This document shows positions 1 to 7,929 of a stretch of DNA of 34,257 nt, in pieces; position 1 is the stretch's first letter; each line of letters starts with the position of its first letter. Position numbers and translations under genes: made by a program. Source of the stretch: an uncultured Bacteroidota bacterium (lineage in GTDB: Bacteria; Bacteroidota; Bacteroidia; Flavobacteriales; Flavobacteriaceae); the NCBI GenBank assembly GCA_902629505.1, contig CACORF010000006.1:1-34257 (forward strand). The letters run 5' to 3'. The notes beneath the pieces are model-generated. The model saw only the letters and a list, made by a program, of their open reading frames with translations. It made no database searches and was not told the origin of the DNA.

Positions 1-835
1 AAATAATTTTAGTGTCATTTGTGAGAAGCCTATGACAACTACTTATGAAGAGGCTCTTGATTTAGAAAGAATTTATAAATCAAAAAAATTAACATTTGCT
101 GTTACATATACTTACACTGGATATCCAATGATTAGACAGATGAAGGAAATGATAAAAAATGGTGTAATTGGAGATATTCAAAGAGTAGATCTTCAATATT
201 ATCAGGGTTGGATTAATCCCATCATTCATGATAGTGTGAAAAGATCTGAAACATGGAGGCTTCAGCCTGAAAAGTCTGGAATAAGTTGTTGTATTGGTGA
301 TATTGGTACACATGCTTTTGACATGTTAGAATATGTGACCGGAATGGAAGTCCAAGAACTCTTATCTGATTTAAATTATGTTTATGATGACAATACGATG
401 GATGTAGATGGGACTATTTTAATTCGATTTTCAGATAAAATAAAAGGAGTCATTAGAGCTAGTCAGATAGCTACGGGTGAAGAGAATTGTTTTACAGTTG
501 CAATTTATGGAAGAAAAGGTGGGTTAAAATGGCAACAAGAAAATCCAAATTATCTTAATCATTTAAGTGATTCAAATCCTCTTCAAGTTCTCAAACCTGG
601 ACATGATTACAATTCTAAATTTTCAAAAATTTCAGCTAAATTGCCTCCTGGTCATCCAGAGGGAATGTTTGACTCTATGGCTAATATATATAATGGTGTA
701 GCAAGAGAGATTAGGGGTGAAAAAGAATTTGATGGGGAGTTTCCCTCACTAAATGATGGTCTAAGAGGAATGTTATTTATAGAAAAAGCTGTCGAGTCTC
801 ACCAAAAGGGTAACAAATGGGTAAAATTAAATTAA
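1..835 (+). CDS. Gfo/Idh/MocA family NAD(P)-dependent oxidoreductase, 5' end missing
   Basis: Seen: the frame is open from base 2 to a TAA at 833-835 and the first ATG (base 32) is internal. Codons 23-31 encode Glu-Lys-Pro, the EKP motif that carries the catalytic-site Lys of the Gfo/Idh/MocA family. About 100 residues into the fragment lies GDIGTHAFDM, the conserved segment with the active-site His. The N-terminal GxGxxG Rossmann half lies outside the window, so about 277 residues of the C-terminal part remain. Family knowledge: these enzymes oxidise or reduce sugar hydroxyls with NAD(P), and several act at C3 of glycosides. Context: only 6 bp separate it from the TIM-barrel gene, followed by three DUF1080 genes, which favours a sugar 3-dehydrogenase role (inference). 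Whether it has a Tat signal cannot be seen here. Confidence 0.9.
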   Translation, partial: NNFSVICEKPMTTTYEEALDLERIYKSKKLTFAVTYTYTGYPMIRQMKEMIKNGVIGDIQRVDLQYYQGWINPIIHDSVKRSETWRLQPEKSGISCCIGDIGTHAFDMLEYVTGMEVQELLSDLNYVYDDNTMDVDGTILIRFSDKIKGVIRASQIATGEENCFTVAIYGRKGGLKWQQENPNYLNHLSDSNPLQVLKPGHDYNSKFSKISAKLPPGHPEGMFDSMANIYNGVAREIRGEKEFDGEFPSLNDGLRGMLFIEKAVESHQKGNKWVKLN

Positions 836-841
836 ATTAAA

Positions 842-1894
842 ATGAAGACTATAAAAGGGCCTGCGGTATTTCTTGCTCAATTTGTAGATAAATCCGAACC
901 ATTTAATTCTCTAGATGGGATTTGTAAATGGGCCTCTGAGCTTGGTTACAAGGGTATTCAAATTCCAACATGGGAAAGCTCGTTAATTGATTTAGATAAG
1001 GCATCTGAGAGTCAAGATTATTGTGATGAGTTAATTGGAAAAGTTAGATCCTATGGCCTTGAAATAACTGAGCTATCTACTCATCTTCAAGGGCAACTTG
1101 TAGCAGTACATCCTGCATATGATTTGATGTTTGATAATTTTGCACCAGATAATCTAAAAAAAAATCCAAAAGAAAGAACAAAGTGGGCAGTAGACACAGT
1201 TAAAAAAGCTGCATTTGCAAGTAAAAGACTTGGCTTAAAGGCTCATGCAACTTTTTCTGGAGCTCTTCTGTGGCATACATGGCATCCTTGGCCTCAAGCT
1301 CCTAAAGGATTAGTCGAAATGGGTTTTGAGGAATTGGCCAAAAGATGGCTTCCGATTTTAAATGTATTTGATGAAAACGGAGTTGATGTTTGCTATGAAA
1401 TACATCCAGGAGAAGATCTTCATGATGGTGTAACATTTGAACGTTTTCTTAAAGCTACAAATAACCATAAAAGAGTAAATATACTATACGACCCAAGTCA
1501 TTTTGTACTTCAACAACTTGACTACGTAACATACATTGATCATTATCATGAATTTATAAAGTCTTTTCATGTAAAAGATGCTGAATTTAATCCTACAGGT
1601 AAGAAAGGAGCTTTTGGAGGTTATTTAGATTGGGAGGATAGAGCTGGAAGGTATAGGTCTCTTGGTGATGGTCAGATTGATTTTAAAACTATCTTCTCAA
1701 AATTAACTCAATATGGATGTGATGTTTGGGCAGTTTTGGAATGGGAATGTTGTATTAAAAGTCCTGAACAAGGAGCAACTGAAGGTGCAAAAATAATTCA
1801 AGATTTAATTATTAACTGCACTGATAAAAAATTTGATGATTTTGCAGGAGGTAAAACAGATGATGAAGATTTAAGAAACATTTTAAATATTTAA
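842..1894 (+). CDS. Sugar phosphate isomerase/epimerase-like TIM-barrel protein (xylose isomerase-like fold)
   Basis: A 350-residue protein with no signal peptide, so probably cytoplasmic. The expected metal-ligand series of the AP-endonuclease-2/xylose-isomerase-like barrel is visible: Glu186 in CYEIHPG, Asp217 in LYDPSH, His243 in SFHVKD and Glu300 in VLEWE. These are assigned by motif, not alignment. Family knowledge: members isomerise, epimerise or eliminate on keto-sugars using a divalent metal, and some act on 3-keto glycosides. It lies 6 bp after the oxidoreductase and 2 bp before the first DUF1080 gene, so it is almost certainly cotranscribed. The likely job is handling a 3-keto sugar or cleavage product; the exact reaction is unknown. 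Length and ATG start are normal for the family. Confidence 0.85.
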   Translation: MKTIKGPAVFLAQFVDKSEPFNSLDGICKWASELGYKGIQIPTWESSLIDLDKASESQDYCDELIGKVRSYGLEITELSTHLQGQLVAVHPAYDLMFDNFAPDNLKKNPKERTKWAVDTVKKAAFASKRLGLKAHATFSGALLWHTWHPWPQAPKGLVEMGFEELAKRWLPILNVFDENGVDVCYEIHPGEDLHDGVTFERFLKATNNHKRVNILYDPSHFVLQQLDYVTYIDHYHEFIKSFHVKDAEFNPTGKKGAFGGYLDWEDRAGRYRSLGDGQIDFKTIFSKLTQYGCDVWAVLEWECCIKSPEQGATEGAKIIQDLIINCTDKKFDDFAGGKTDDEDLRNILNI

Positions 1895-1896
1895 AT

Positions 1897-2676
1897 ATGA
1901 TTAGGCTTGTTATTTTTCTTTTTATTTCTAGTTCCTTAACTTCTCAGGAGTCGAATTGGAAGTATCTTTTTGATGGCACCTCTATGGAAGGATGGCATCA
2001 ATACAAAAGTGACAAAATGAGTGAGAATTGGTATATAGAAAATGGTGAGCTCGTTTTAAATTCAAGCAATGACAATATTAGCAGAGGTAATGATATATTA
2101 TATGAAAAAGAATTTTCCAATTTCGAACTATCCCTGGAGTGGAAAATACCAAAGGGTGGTAACAGCGGTGTATTTTTCAATGTAGTAGAGATTGAGGAAG
2201 TAGATGCACCATGGAAAACAGGTCCAGAAATTCAAATTTTAGATAATCATTATTTCTTTGACACAGCTCAACAAGATTTATTGGATTACTTAAAAAAATT
2301 TGAAGGTAAAAATGAAAAGCTAAGCAATTATCATAAAGCTCCTGCACTATATGGTCTTAAGCCAATTGGAGAAATAAAATACAATCCTCATGGTGAGTGG
2401 AACCACATGGTTTTGAAGGTAGATAATAAAAAGAATGAGGGATCTATTACGTTTAATGGTCAGTATGTATATTCTTTTCCACTTTATGGTGAAGAATGGG
2501 ATAAATTGATATCACGATCAAAATTTAATTCTGATGATTTTTTTTCTGGATTAAGTCCTGATCATATTTTTTCACTTTATGCTCCATATTTTGGCAAATT
2601 TCAATCTGGTAAGATAGGATTACAAGATCATGGATGGAGTGTTAGATTTAGAAATATAAAAATTAAAGAATTATAA
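1897..2676 (+). CDS. DUF1080 (3-keto-disaccharide hydrolase family) protein, secreted, copy 1
   Basis: A 259-residue protein with a type I signal peptide (about 1-16, cleavage before Gln17). The mature part is one DUF1080 beta-sandwich domain: FDG near residue 26 followed by GWHQY, GGNSGVF (87-93), GPEIQILDN (109-117), GEWNH (166-170) and GKIGLQDHG (238-246). The family was named for 3-keto-disaccharide hydrolase activity, and members cleave glycosides already oxidised at C3. This copy carries an extra segment of about 17 residues around 119-145 relative to the two downstream copies, so its substrate pocket may differ. It starts 2 bp after the TIM-barrel stop and ends flush with the next gene. 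Periplasmic location is predicted; the substrate is unknown. Confidence 0.85.
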   Translation: MIRLVIFLFISSSLTSQESNWKYLFDGTSMEGWHQYKSDKMSENWYIENGELVLNSSNDNISRGNDILYEKEFSNFELSLEWKIPKGGNSGVFFNVVEIEEVDAPWKTGPEIQILDNHYFFDTAQQDLLDYLKKFEGKNEKLSNYHKAPALYGLKPIGEIKYNPHGEWNHMVLKVDNKKNEGSITFNGQYVYSFPLYGEEWDKLISRSKFNSDDFFSGLSPDHIFSLYAPYFGKFQSGKIGLQDHGWSVRFRNIKIKEL

Positions 2677-3393
2677 ATGAGATATTTACCTATAATTTTT
2701 ATTGTATTATATCCACTAATTCATTTTGAAAATGATCAATCTGATTGGATATACATTTTTGATGGAAAAAGTTTTGATGGATGGCATCAATATAATAATG
2801 ATGTAATTGGTAGTCAGTGGTCTATTGACAATGGTGAATTAATCTTTACAAATAATAAAGAGAGTAAACAAGATCTTGTTACAAAAGAAGAATTTGAAAA
2901 CTTTGAACTTTCGATTGAGTGGAATATTTCAAAAGGAGGGAATAGTGGGATATTTTATGGAGTAAAAGAGTTTCCAGAACTAGATGAAGCCTATAAATCA
3001 GGGCCAGAGATTCAAGTATTAGATAATGAAAATTTTTTTACCGCAACAAAACTCCATAGAAGCCCATCATTATATGATCTAGTTGCACCTGATAAAAATA
3101 ATGTTAAGGTTAATCCACATGGAGAGTGGAATCATTTATTGCTCAAAATTGATCACAAAAAAAATTTAGGTACTGTAGTAATGAATGGACAGTTTGCTTT
3201 CTCTTATCCGTTATATGGCCCTGATTGGGATAAGCTTGTTTCAAAATCTAAATTTAGACATAAAGATTACTATATAAATAGAGGTACAAATAATGAATTT
3301 CTAGCATTTGGGTCATTTAAATCTGGAAAAATTGGTCTTCAAGACCATGGTAGTGATGTTAAATTTAGAAACATAAAAATCAGAAAATTATAA
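2677..3393 (+). CDS. DUF1080 (3-keto-disaccharide hydrolase family) protein, copy 2
   Basis: A 238-residue protein. The ATG follows the TAA of copy 1 with no intervening base, implying translational coupling. A hydrophobic N-terminus (about 1-16) looks like a signal peptide or anchor, without a clear cleavage motif. The domain motifs are all present: GGNSGIF (87-93), GPEIQVLDN (109-117), GEWNH (149-153) and GKIGLQDHG (217-225). By eye it is closer to copy 3 than to copy 1, sharing GVKE after GGNSGIFY and lacking the insertion. It probably acts outside the inner membrane on a related but not identical 3-keto glycoside (inference). Confidence 0.82.
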   Translation: MRYLPIIFIVLYPLIHFENDQSDWIYIFDGKSFDGWHQYNNDVIGSQWSIDNGELIFTNNKESKQDLVTKEEFENFELSIEWNISKGGNSGIFYGVKEFPELDEAYKSGPEIQVLDNENFFTATKLHRSPSLYDLVAPDKNNVKVNPHGEWNHLLLKIDHKKNLGTVVMNGQFAFSYPLYGPDWDKLVSKSKFRHKDYYINRGTNNEFLAFGSFKSGKIGLQDHGSDVKFRNIKIRKL

Positions 3394-3399
3394 TTTTAA

Positions 3400-3422
3400 G
3401 CAGTAATAATGCAGTAATGCAG
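3400..3422. repeat. Short direct repeat GCAGTAAT between DUF1080 copies 2 and 3
   Basis: GCAGTAAT occurs at 3400-3407 and again at 3411-3418, with a further GCAG at 3419-3422. It lies in the only sizeable gap of the DUF1080 run. It could be an operator or simple slippage; no function can be assigned. Confidence 0.4.
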
Positions 3423-3431
3423 TTTTTCATA

Positions 3432-3456
3432 TTAATGTACTTTATTAATACATTAA
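3432..3456. repeat. Inverted repeat upstream of DUF1080 copy 3
   Basis: TTAATGTA (3432-3439) pairs perfectly with TACATTAA (3449-3456) around a 9-base loop. The stem is AT-rich and has no following T-tract, so a regulator site or weak processing site is as likely as a terminator. It sits 45 bp before the preferred start of the next gene. Confidence 0.35.
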
Positions 3457-3501
3457 ACTAAAAAATCTATGAAAAACAATATAATTAAATCATTGGCGAA
3501 C

Positions 3502-4221
3502 ATGAAAAAGTTAATTATTAAATTTTTTATTTTCACTCTATTTACTTTTTTCTATAGCTGCTCTAATCAAACTAAACAGGATTGGACTTATATATTTGAT
3601 GGTGAAACATTTAACGGATGGCATTCATATGGAGAGGATAAAATCGGAAATCAATGGTCAATAAACAATGGAGAATTAATATTTACCAATGATGAAAACG
3701 AATCAGGACAAGACATACTGACAAAGAAGGAATATACAAGTTTTGAACTTTCTCTTGAATGGAATGTCTCTAAAGGAGGAAATAGTGGTATTTTTTATGG
3801 AGTGAAAGAGATCCCAAAATTTTCTGCATTTTCGACTGGTCCAGAAATTCAAATACTAGACAACGATAATGGATATGCAGCTTCAGATCTAGAGTATGCT
3901 CCCTCACTTTTTGATCTTGTAAAATCAGAAAATTTAAACTTAGAGTTTAATGGTCATGGAAATTGGAATCATGTGATAATTAAAATTGATCATGTAAATA
4001 ATTTGGGAACAGTTAAATTTAATGGTGAATTTGCATACTCCTATCCGCTATCAGGACCTGAATGGGATAAATTAGTTTCCACATCAAAGTTTGCTTTAGG
4101 AAGTGATCGTTCAGATGCAACTTATGCCCCAGATTTTGGTAAATTTAAAACTGGGAAAATAGCTTTACAAGATCATAGTACAGATGTTAAATTTAGAAAT
4201 ATTAAAATTCGAGAACTATAA
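3502..4221 (+). CDS. DUF1080 (3-keto-disaccharide hydrolase family) lipoprotein, copy 3
   Basis: The ATG at 3502 is preferred over the in-frame ATG at 3469 because it gives a compact signal peptide (MKKLIIKFF...) leading to a candidate lipidated Cys at residue 20 (context FYSCSN). The upstream start would add 11 residues and is still possible. The lipobox is loose, but Bacteroidota tolerate this. Domain motifs: FDG then GWHSY, GGNSGIF, GPEIQILDN, GNWNH and GKIALQDH. The final Gly of LQDHG is Ser here. The gene is separated from copy 2 by a gap carrying repeats, so it may have its own promoter or different expression. Predicted membrane-anchored 3-keto glycoside-cleaving enzyme; substrate unknown. 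Confidence 0.82.
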   Translation: MKKLIIKFFIFTLFTFFYSCSNQTKQDWTYIFDGETFNGWHSYGEDKIGNQWSINNGELIFTNDENESGQDILTKKEYTSFELSLEWNVSKGGNSGIFYGVKEIPKFSAFSTGPEIQILDNDNGYAASDLEYAPSLFDLVKSENLNLEFNGHGNWNHVIIKIDHVNNLGTVKFNGEFAYSYPLSGPEWDKLVSTSKFALGSDRSDATYAPDFGKFKTGKIALQDHSTDVKFRNIKIREL

Positions 4222-4304
4222 AAATAGTATGATATACTTTATTGCTAACTATGTAAAAGAAGAGAAGCTTATAAAATAAGGCAGAATATTTTTTATATTG
4301 TATT

Positions 4305-4871
4305 ATGACTAATAAGCTTATTGTCTTTTCAGCTCCTTCAGGTGCAGGTAAGACTACCTTAGTAAAGTATATAATTGAAACATTTAATGATATCCAATTT
4401 TCAATTTCTGCAACATCAAGAATAGCTAGAGGTAAAGAAAAGGATGGTGTGGATTACTATTTTTTAAGTAGTGAAGAATTTAAGGCTAAAGTTCAAAATG
4501 AAGAATTTATTGAATATGAAGAAGTTTATGGAGGAAATTACTATGGCACATTGAAATCTGAATTAGATAGGATATGGAATGCAAACAAAATAGCAATTTT
4601 TGATATTGACGTTGTTGGAGGTGCGAATATCAAAAATATGTTTCCTAATGAAACTCTATCTATCTTTGTTATGCCTCCTAGTATTGATGTATTAAAAAAT
4701 AGGTTGCTTGAAAGGGGTGATGTTTCTTCAGAAGAAATTAATGTAAGAGTTAAAAAAGCTGAAAGTGAATTAGATTATGCTTCAAAATTTGATAATATTA
4801 TCATTAATAACGATCTTGAAGAATCAAAAAAAATTGCTCATACCTTAATAAAAAAATTTATTGATGAGTAA
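4305..4871 (+). CDS. gmk: Guanylate kinase
   Basis: A 188-residue protein of normal length that phosphorylates GMP to GDP with ATP in purine nucleotide synthesis. The P-loop is APSGAGKTT (residues 10-18, Lys16), followed by the GMP-binding stretch SATSRIARGKEKDGVDYYF and, further on, the DIDVVGGANIK segment typical of the family. Its last 8 bases overlap the nadD start, so the two are translationally coupled. An 83-bp AT-rich gap separates it from DUF1080 copy 3. A TATATTG sequence just before the ATG resembles a degraded -7 box, but I do not call it. Confidence 0.97.
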   Translation: MTNKLIVFSAPSGAGKTTLVKYIIETFNDIQFSISATSRIARGKEKDGVDYYFLSSEEFKAKVQNEEFIEYEEVYGGNYYGTLKSELDRIWNANKIAIFDIDVVGGANIKNMFPNETLSIFVMPPSIDVLKNRLLERGDVSSEEINVRVKKAESELDYASKFDNIIINNDLEESKKIAHTLIKKFIDE

Positions 4872-5436
4872 CGTAGGTCTTTACTTAGGAACTTTTAATC
4901 CTATACATAATGGTCATGTTACTTTAGCTGAATATTTTTCAAAACTATCTGAATTAGACGAGGTATTGGTTGTTATTAGCCCCCAAAGTCCTTTCAAAAA
5001 AGAAAGTGAAATAATAAGTGATAAAGATAGGTTGAAGATGGCTGAAACTGTATTCAAAAGGTTTGATAATGTTAGAGTCTCAGACATAGAATTTAAAATG
5101 TCTAGACCTAATTTTACAATTGATACTCTTAAGGAATTTAGAAAAAGACATAAATATAATAAGCTAATCTTATTGATTGGTGAGGATAACTTAGTGGGAT
5201 TTAATAAATGGAAAGATTATAAAAAAATTATTGAAATTGCTGAAGTGTATGTTTATCCTAGGGATACAGATCAAAGAATTCCTGACGAGATATTATCTAA
5301 TAATAATATTAAGCTGGTTGATGCTCCTAAAATAAAAATTTCAAGCAGTCATATTAGAGAGTTAATCAAGTCAAAACAAAATATTGACTCATTAGTTCCA
5401 AAAGAAGTTTTAAAATTCTTTAAATTAAACAACTAA
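4864..5436 (+). CDS. nadD: Nicotinate-nucleotide adenylyltransferase
   Basis: Transfers AMP from ATP to nicotinate mononucleotide in NAD synthesis. The ATG at 4864 is chosen over the TTG one codon upstream. It gives 190 residues, with the nucleotidyltransferase motif GTFNPIHNGH at 9-18 close to the N-terminus as expected. The second signature, ISSSHIR, lies near the C-terminus. The gene overlaps gmk by 8 bp and, at its 3' end, overlaps the convergent glycosyltransferase gene by 12 bp. The gmk-nadD pairing is common in flavobacteria. Confidence 0.96.
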   Translation: MSNVGLYLGTFNPIHNGHVTLAEYFSKLSELDEVLVVISPQSPFKKESEIISDKDRLKMAETVFKRFDNVRVSDIEFKMSRPNFTIDTLKEFRKRHKYNKLILLIGEDNLVGFNKWKDYKKIIEIAEVYVYPRDTDQRIPDEILSNNNIKLVDAPKIKISSSHIRELIKSKQNIDSLVPKEVLKFFKLNN

Positions 5437-6720
5437 ATTTTTAATCAAATCAATAAGATTGTTTGTTAATTTCTCTCTTGAAAAAGACTCTATGTCTTTT
5501 GGGATCTCCTTCTCATAATTACCATCTAACCAATTATCATATTCTTTTTTTATGAAATCAATTACCTTGTAAACATCATTACTGTCTGCACTAAAGGATT
5601 TAATGGAATTTTTCAATATAATATCTGACTCTCGGGCCGAATTTGAAAAGTTAATAATTGGAGAACCAGACGCTAAATATTCTATTAATTTACCTGATAC
5701 CATATCCGTATCTTCGGTATTTAAATAATTAAAATTTATTAATAAATGGGATGACTTGATAATTTTTATTGCTTTTTCATGGTCTACATAACCATTATCA
5801 ATAAAATGAATTTTCTCAGAAAAAAGATTTTTGATTTCTTTGTCAATTTTACCTGCAAAAGTAAAAATCATATTTAAATTTTTATACTTGTCTTTTAGTA
5901 GGCTTAACACCTCGAGGAAAAGGTGGTAATTATGATTTTTGGAAAGAATACCTGTAAATACAATATTATAACTATCAGGTTTAATTTCTTCAATTTTATC
6001 ATAAGTTTTTTTATCATATCCATTGTAGATCTTGTGAATATTCTTTGTATTTGATAATTTATCTTTTATAATATTTTGATATCTTTTACCCACAGTTGTT
6101 ATTATAGCATCTGCACTATTTAAGACATCTAACTCAAATTTTAAATTTAATTTTTTAACACAATTAAATTGAAATTTATTCTTTAAATAAAAAAGTTCAG
6201 CCCATGGATCTCTTAAATCAACTATCCATTTTAATTTAAACTTTTTATAAATTTTTTTACCGATTAAGTGAGATGAATGAGGAGGACCTGTGGTAATAAC
6301 ACAATTGATATTGTTATCTTCAATGAGTGTTTTAGCTTTTTTAAATGCAAAATAGTTCCATCCAATTCTTGAATCTGGGATAAATAAATTTAATCTAATA
6401 AATGATGCTATTTTATCAAAAAAAGATTGAGTTGGAATGTAAGACTGAGGTATTGATTTAGTTTTATTACCTGACTTAAATATTGAATATAGTTTTAAAA
6501 TTTCAAAGCTGCGTGTCGTATGAACTTCAATTTCTTTAACTTGATCAGTTAGTGAATTATCAATTAAATTATATGAGGCATATTTAGAATCAACAGTCAG
6601 AACGATAGGATTATACCCTAGTTTTTTAAGATATTTTGCAAAAAACATCCATCTTTGAACTCCCGAACCCCCTGATGGTGGCCAGTAATAAGTTATTATT
6701 AAGATATTTAAGTCATTCAA
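5425..6720 (-). CDS. GT4-type glycosyltransferase
   Basis: A 431-residue GT-B fold enzyme, cytoplasmic or peripheral to the membrane. The N-terminal acceptor domain shows YYWPPSGGSGVQR (11-23) and WIVDLRDPW (165-173). The C-terminal donor domain shows YNGYD (232-236), the start of the second Rossmann half near VFTGILS, and GKLIEYLASGSPI (343-355) with the family Glu347. These mark the GT4 family, which transfers a sugar from a nucleotide donor onto lipid or polysaccharide acceptors. The start is TTG at 6720, one base after the DUF3078 stop: no in-frame ATG lies nearby upstream, and the next Met (residue 25) would delete the acceptor motif. It is the last gene of the suf-headed - strand run. 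Donor and acceptor are unknown. Confidence 0.88.
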   Translation of the reverse strand: MNDLNILIITYYWPPSGGSGVQRWMFFAKYLKKLGYNPIVLTVDSKYASYNLIDNSLTDQVKEIEVHTTRSFEILKLYSIFKSGNKTKSIPQSYIPTQSFFDKIASFIRLNLFIPDSRIGWNYFAFKKAKTLIEDNNINCVITTGPPHSSHLIGKKIYKKFKLKWIVDLRDPWAELFYLKNKFQFNCVKKLNLKFELDVLNSADAIITTVGKRYQNIIKDKLSNTKNIHKIYNGYDKKTYDKIEEIKPDSYNIVFTGILSKNHNYHLFLEVLSLLKDKYKNLNMIFTFAGKIDKEIKNLFSEKIHFIDNGYVDHEKAIKIIKSSHLLINFNYLNTEDTDMVSGKLIEYLASGSPIINFSNSARESDIILKNSIKSFSADSNDVYKVIDFIKKEYDNWLDGNYEKEIPKDIESFSREKLTNNLIDLIKNLVV

Positions 6721-6721
6721 A

Positions 6722-7600
6722 CTAATCTAATTTAAGTTGAACTCCAACTCCAAAAACTTCTCTTACCTGGAGTCTTGAAATGGCATTATCATCATAAATT
6801 AACTGAAAAATTAGTTGAGTTGAGAGTAAAGGATTAACATCGACATCAATTTGTGCAAGATAGTCTAAGTCTACGTTAGAAGCATCTTCTAGATAATTAG
6901 AAAATAACTTTAAATCCTGTTTGTACTTCACATTTTCAAGTAAGTTTCCCTCAGAATGAAAAGTTAAATTTGCACCTAATTCATATCTAGATGATTTATT
7001 AGGTAAAACTCCAAAATAAGTATCACCACTTTTTAAATCCTGAGTAAATTTTTTACTTACTAAGATTAATCTTGAAGCAATTGGGGAATAGTTTATCCAT
7101 AATTTTTCATCTTTTTTCCAAAGAAAACCTGATCCCAATTGAAAGTAAGCAGGGGAGAAAATCCTAGTTGTTAATTCACGTATTTCATTGTTATCGGAAT
7201 CCTTACTGTATTTATATCCATTTCCAATTTGGGAAGTGAAGTTAAAAAATGCTGAAAAAGATAAATTTTTGGTAAATTCTTTACCAATTATAGATTGTAG
7301 TAGAATTCTATCATCAATTTTTCTAGCAAACGGAGCATTTTTATATTTAGCTAATCCAAAGGCAGACTCAAAGTTCGTTAACCAATCCCATCCTTTATCT
7401 TTGAACTCCCACTCATAATCAAACTTTATTGTACCCGAAAAGTTATTTGTTCCACCTCCTACCCAATCACTAAATCCAGTTTGGTTTAATAAAATAGCAA
7501 CATTCCCTCTGGTTGTCCAAAGTGAATCTTTTTTTACTTCTTCCTGTGAAAAGGTATTTAATGAAAATATTAAAAAAAATAAAAGAAAATTTTGTTTCAT
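6722..7600 (-). CDS. DUF3078 family protein, probable outer-membrane beta-barrel
   Basis: A 292-residue protein with a signal peptide (about 1-18, cleavage before Gln19). The family hallmark GNVAILLNQTGFSDWVGGG follows soon after. The rest is rich in alternating aromatic/polar strands (for example WDWLTNFESAFGLAKY) and ends LKLD, which suggests a small outer-membrane barrel. The family is confined largely to Bacteroidota and has no established function. It lies 7 bp downstream of the DUF59 gene and 1 bp upstream of the glycosyltransferase, so it shares the suf transcript. That link is often seen in flavobacteria, but no mechanistic tie to Fe-S assembly is known to me. Confidence 0.8.
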   Translation of the reverse strand: MKQNFLLFFLIFSLNTFSQEEVKKDSLWTTRGNVAILLNQTGFSDWVGGGTNNFSGTIKFDYEWEFKDKGWDWLTNFESAFGLAKYKNAPFARKIDDRILLQSIIGKEFTKNLSFSAFFNFTSQIGNGYKYSKDSDNNEIRELTTRIFSPAYFQLGSGFLWKKDEKLWINYSPIASRLILVSKKFTQDLKSGDTYFGVLPNKSSRYELGANLTFHSEGNLLENVKYKQDLKLFSNYLEDASNVDLDYLAQIDVDVNPLLSTQLIFQLIYDDNAISRLQVREVFGVGVQLKLD

Positions 7601-7607
7601 GAAATGA

Positions 7608-7928
7608 TTACAGAAATCCTAACTCAAGTTTTGCTTCTTCACTCATAAGGTCTTTTGTCCAAGGTGGGTCAAATGTTATTTCGACCTCTGCCGATTTAAC
7701 TTCGTCAATAGATCTGATTTTTTCTTCAACTTCTTGGGGAAGAGATTCAGCAACTGGACAGTTTGGTGAAGTAAGGGTCATTAAAATTTTAACTTCATAA
7801 TCTTCATTCACAAATACATCATAAATTAGCCCTAATTCATATATATCTACAGGTATTTCAGGGTCAAAGATTGATTTTAATTCTTTAACAATTTTTTCGC
7901 CTAAATCTTGTGTGTTAATTTTTGTCAT
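7608..7928 (-). CDS. DUF59/MIP18 family Fe-S maturation protein (SufT-like)
   Basis: A 106-residue single-domain protein. Motifs seen: FDPEIPVDIYELGLIYD (21-37), TSPNCPVAE with the conserved Cys57, and FDPPW (86-90). Family knowledge: MIP18/DUF59 proteins help deliver Fe-S clusters to target proteins and usually sit in suf operons, as here, 1 bp after sufE. The Cys57 context matches the SufT/PaaD-like group. No Mrp-type P-loop partner is fused or adjacent. Confidence 0.9.
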   Translation of the reverse strand: MTKINTQDLGEKIVKELKSIFDPEIPVDIYELGLIYDVFVNEDYEVKILMTLTSPNCPVAESLPQEVEEKIRSIDEVKSAEVEITFDPPWTKDLMSEEAKLELGFL

Positions 7929-7929
7929 A

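Noticed and set aside
4226-4238. Possible terminator AGTAT-GAT-ATACT between DUF1080 copy 3 and gmk
   Set aside because: The stem is only 5 bp and AT-rich, and no proper T-tract follows; chance is likely in this composition.
4861-4863. TTG as the start of nadD
   Set aside because: The ATG in the next codon (4864) places the nucleotidyltransferase motif at the usual distance, and nothing favours the TTG.
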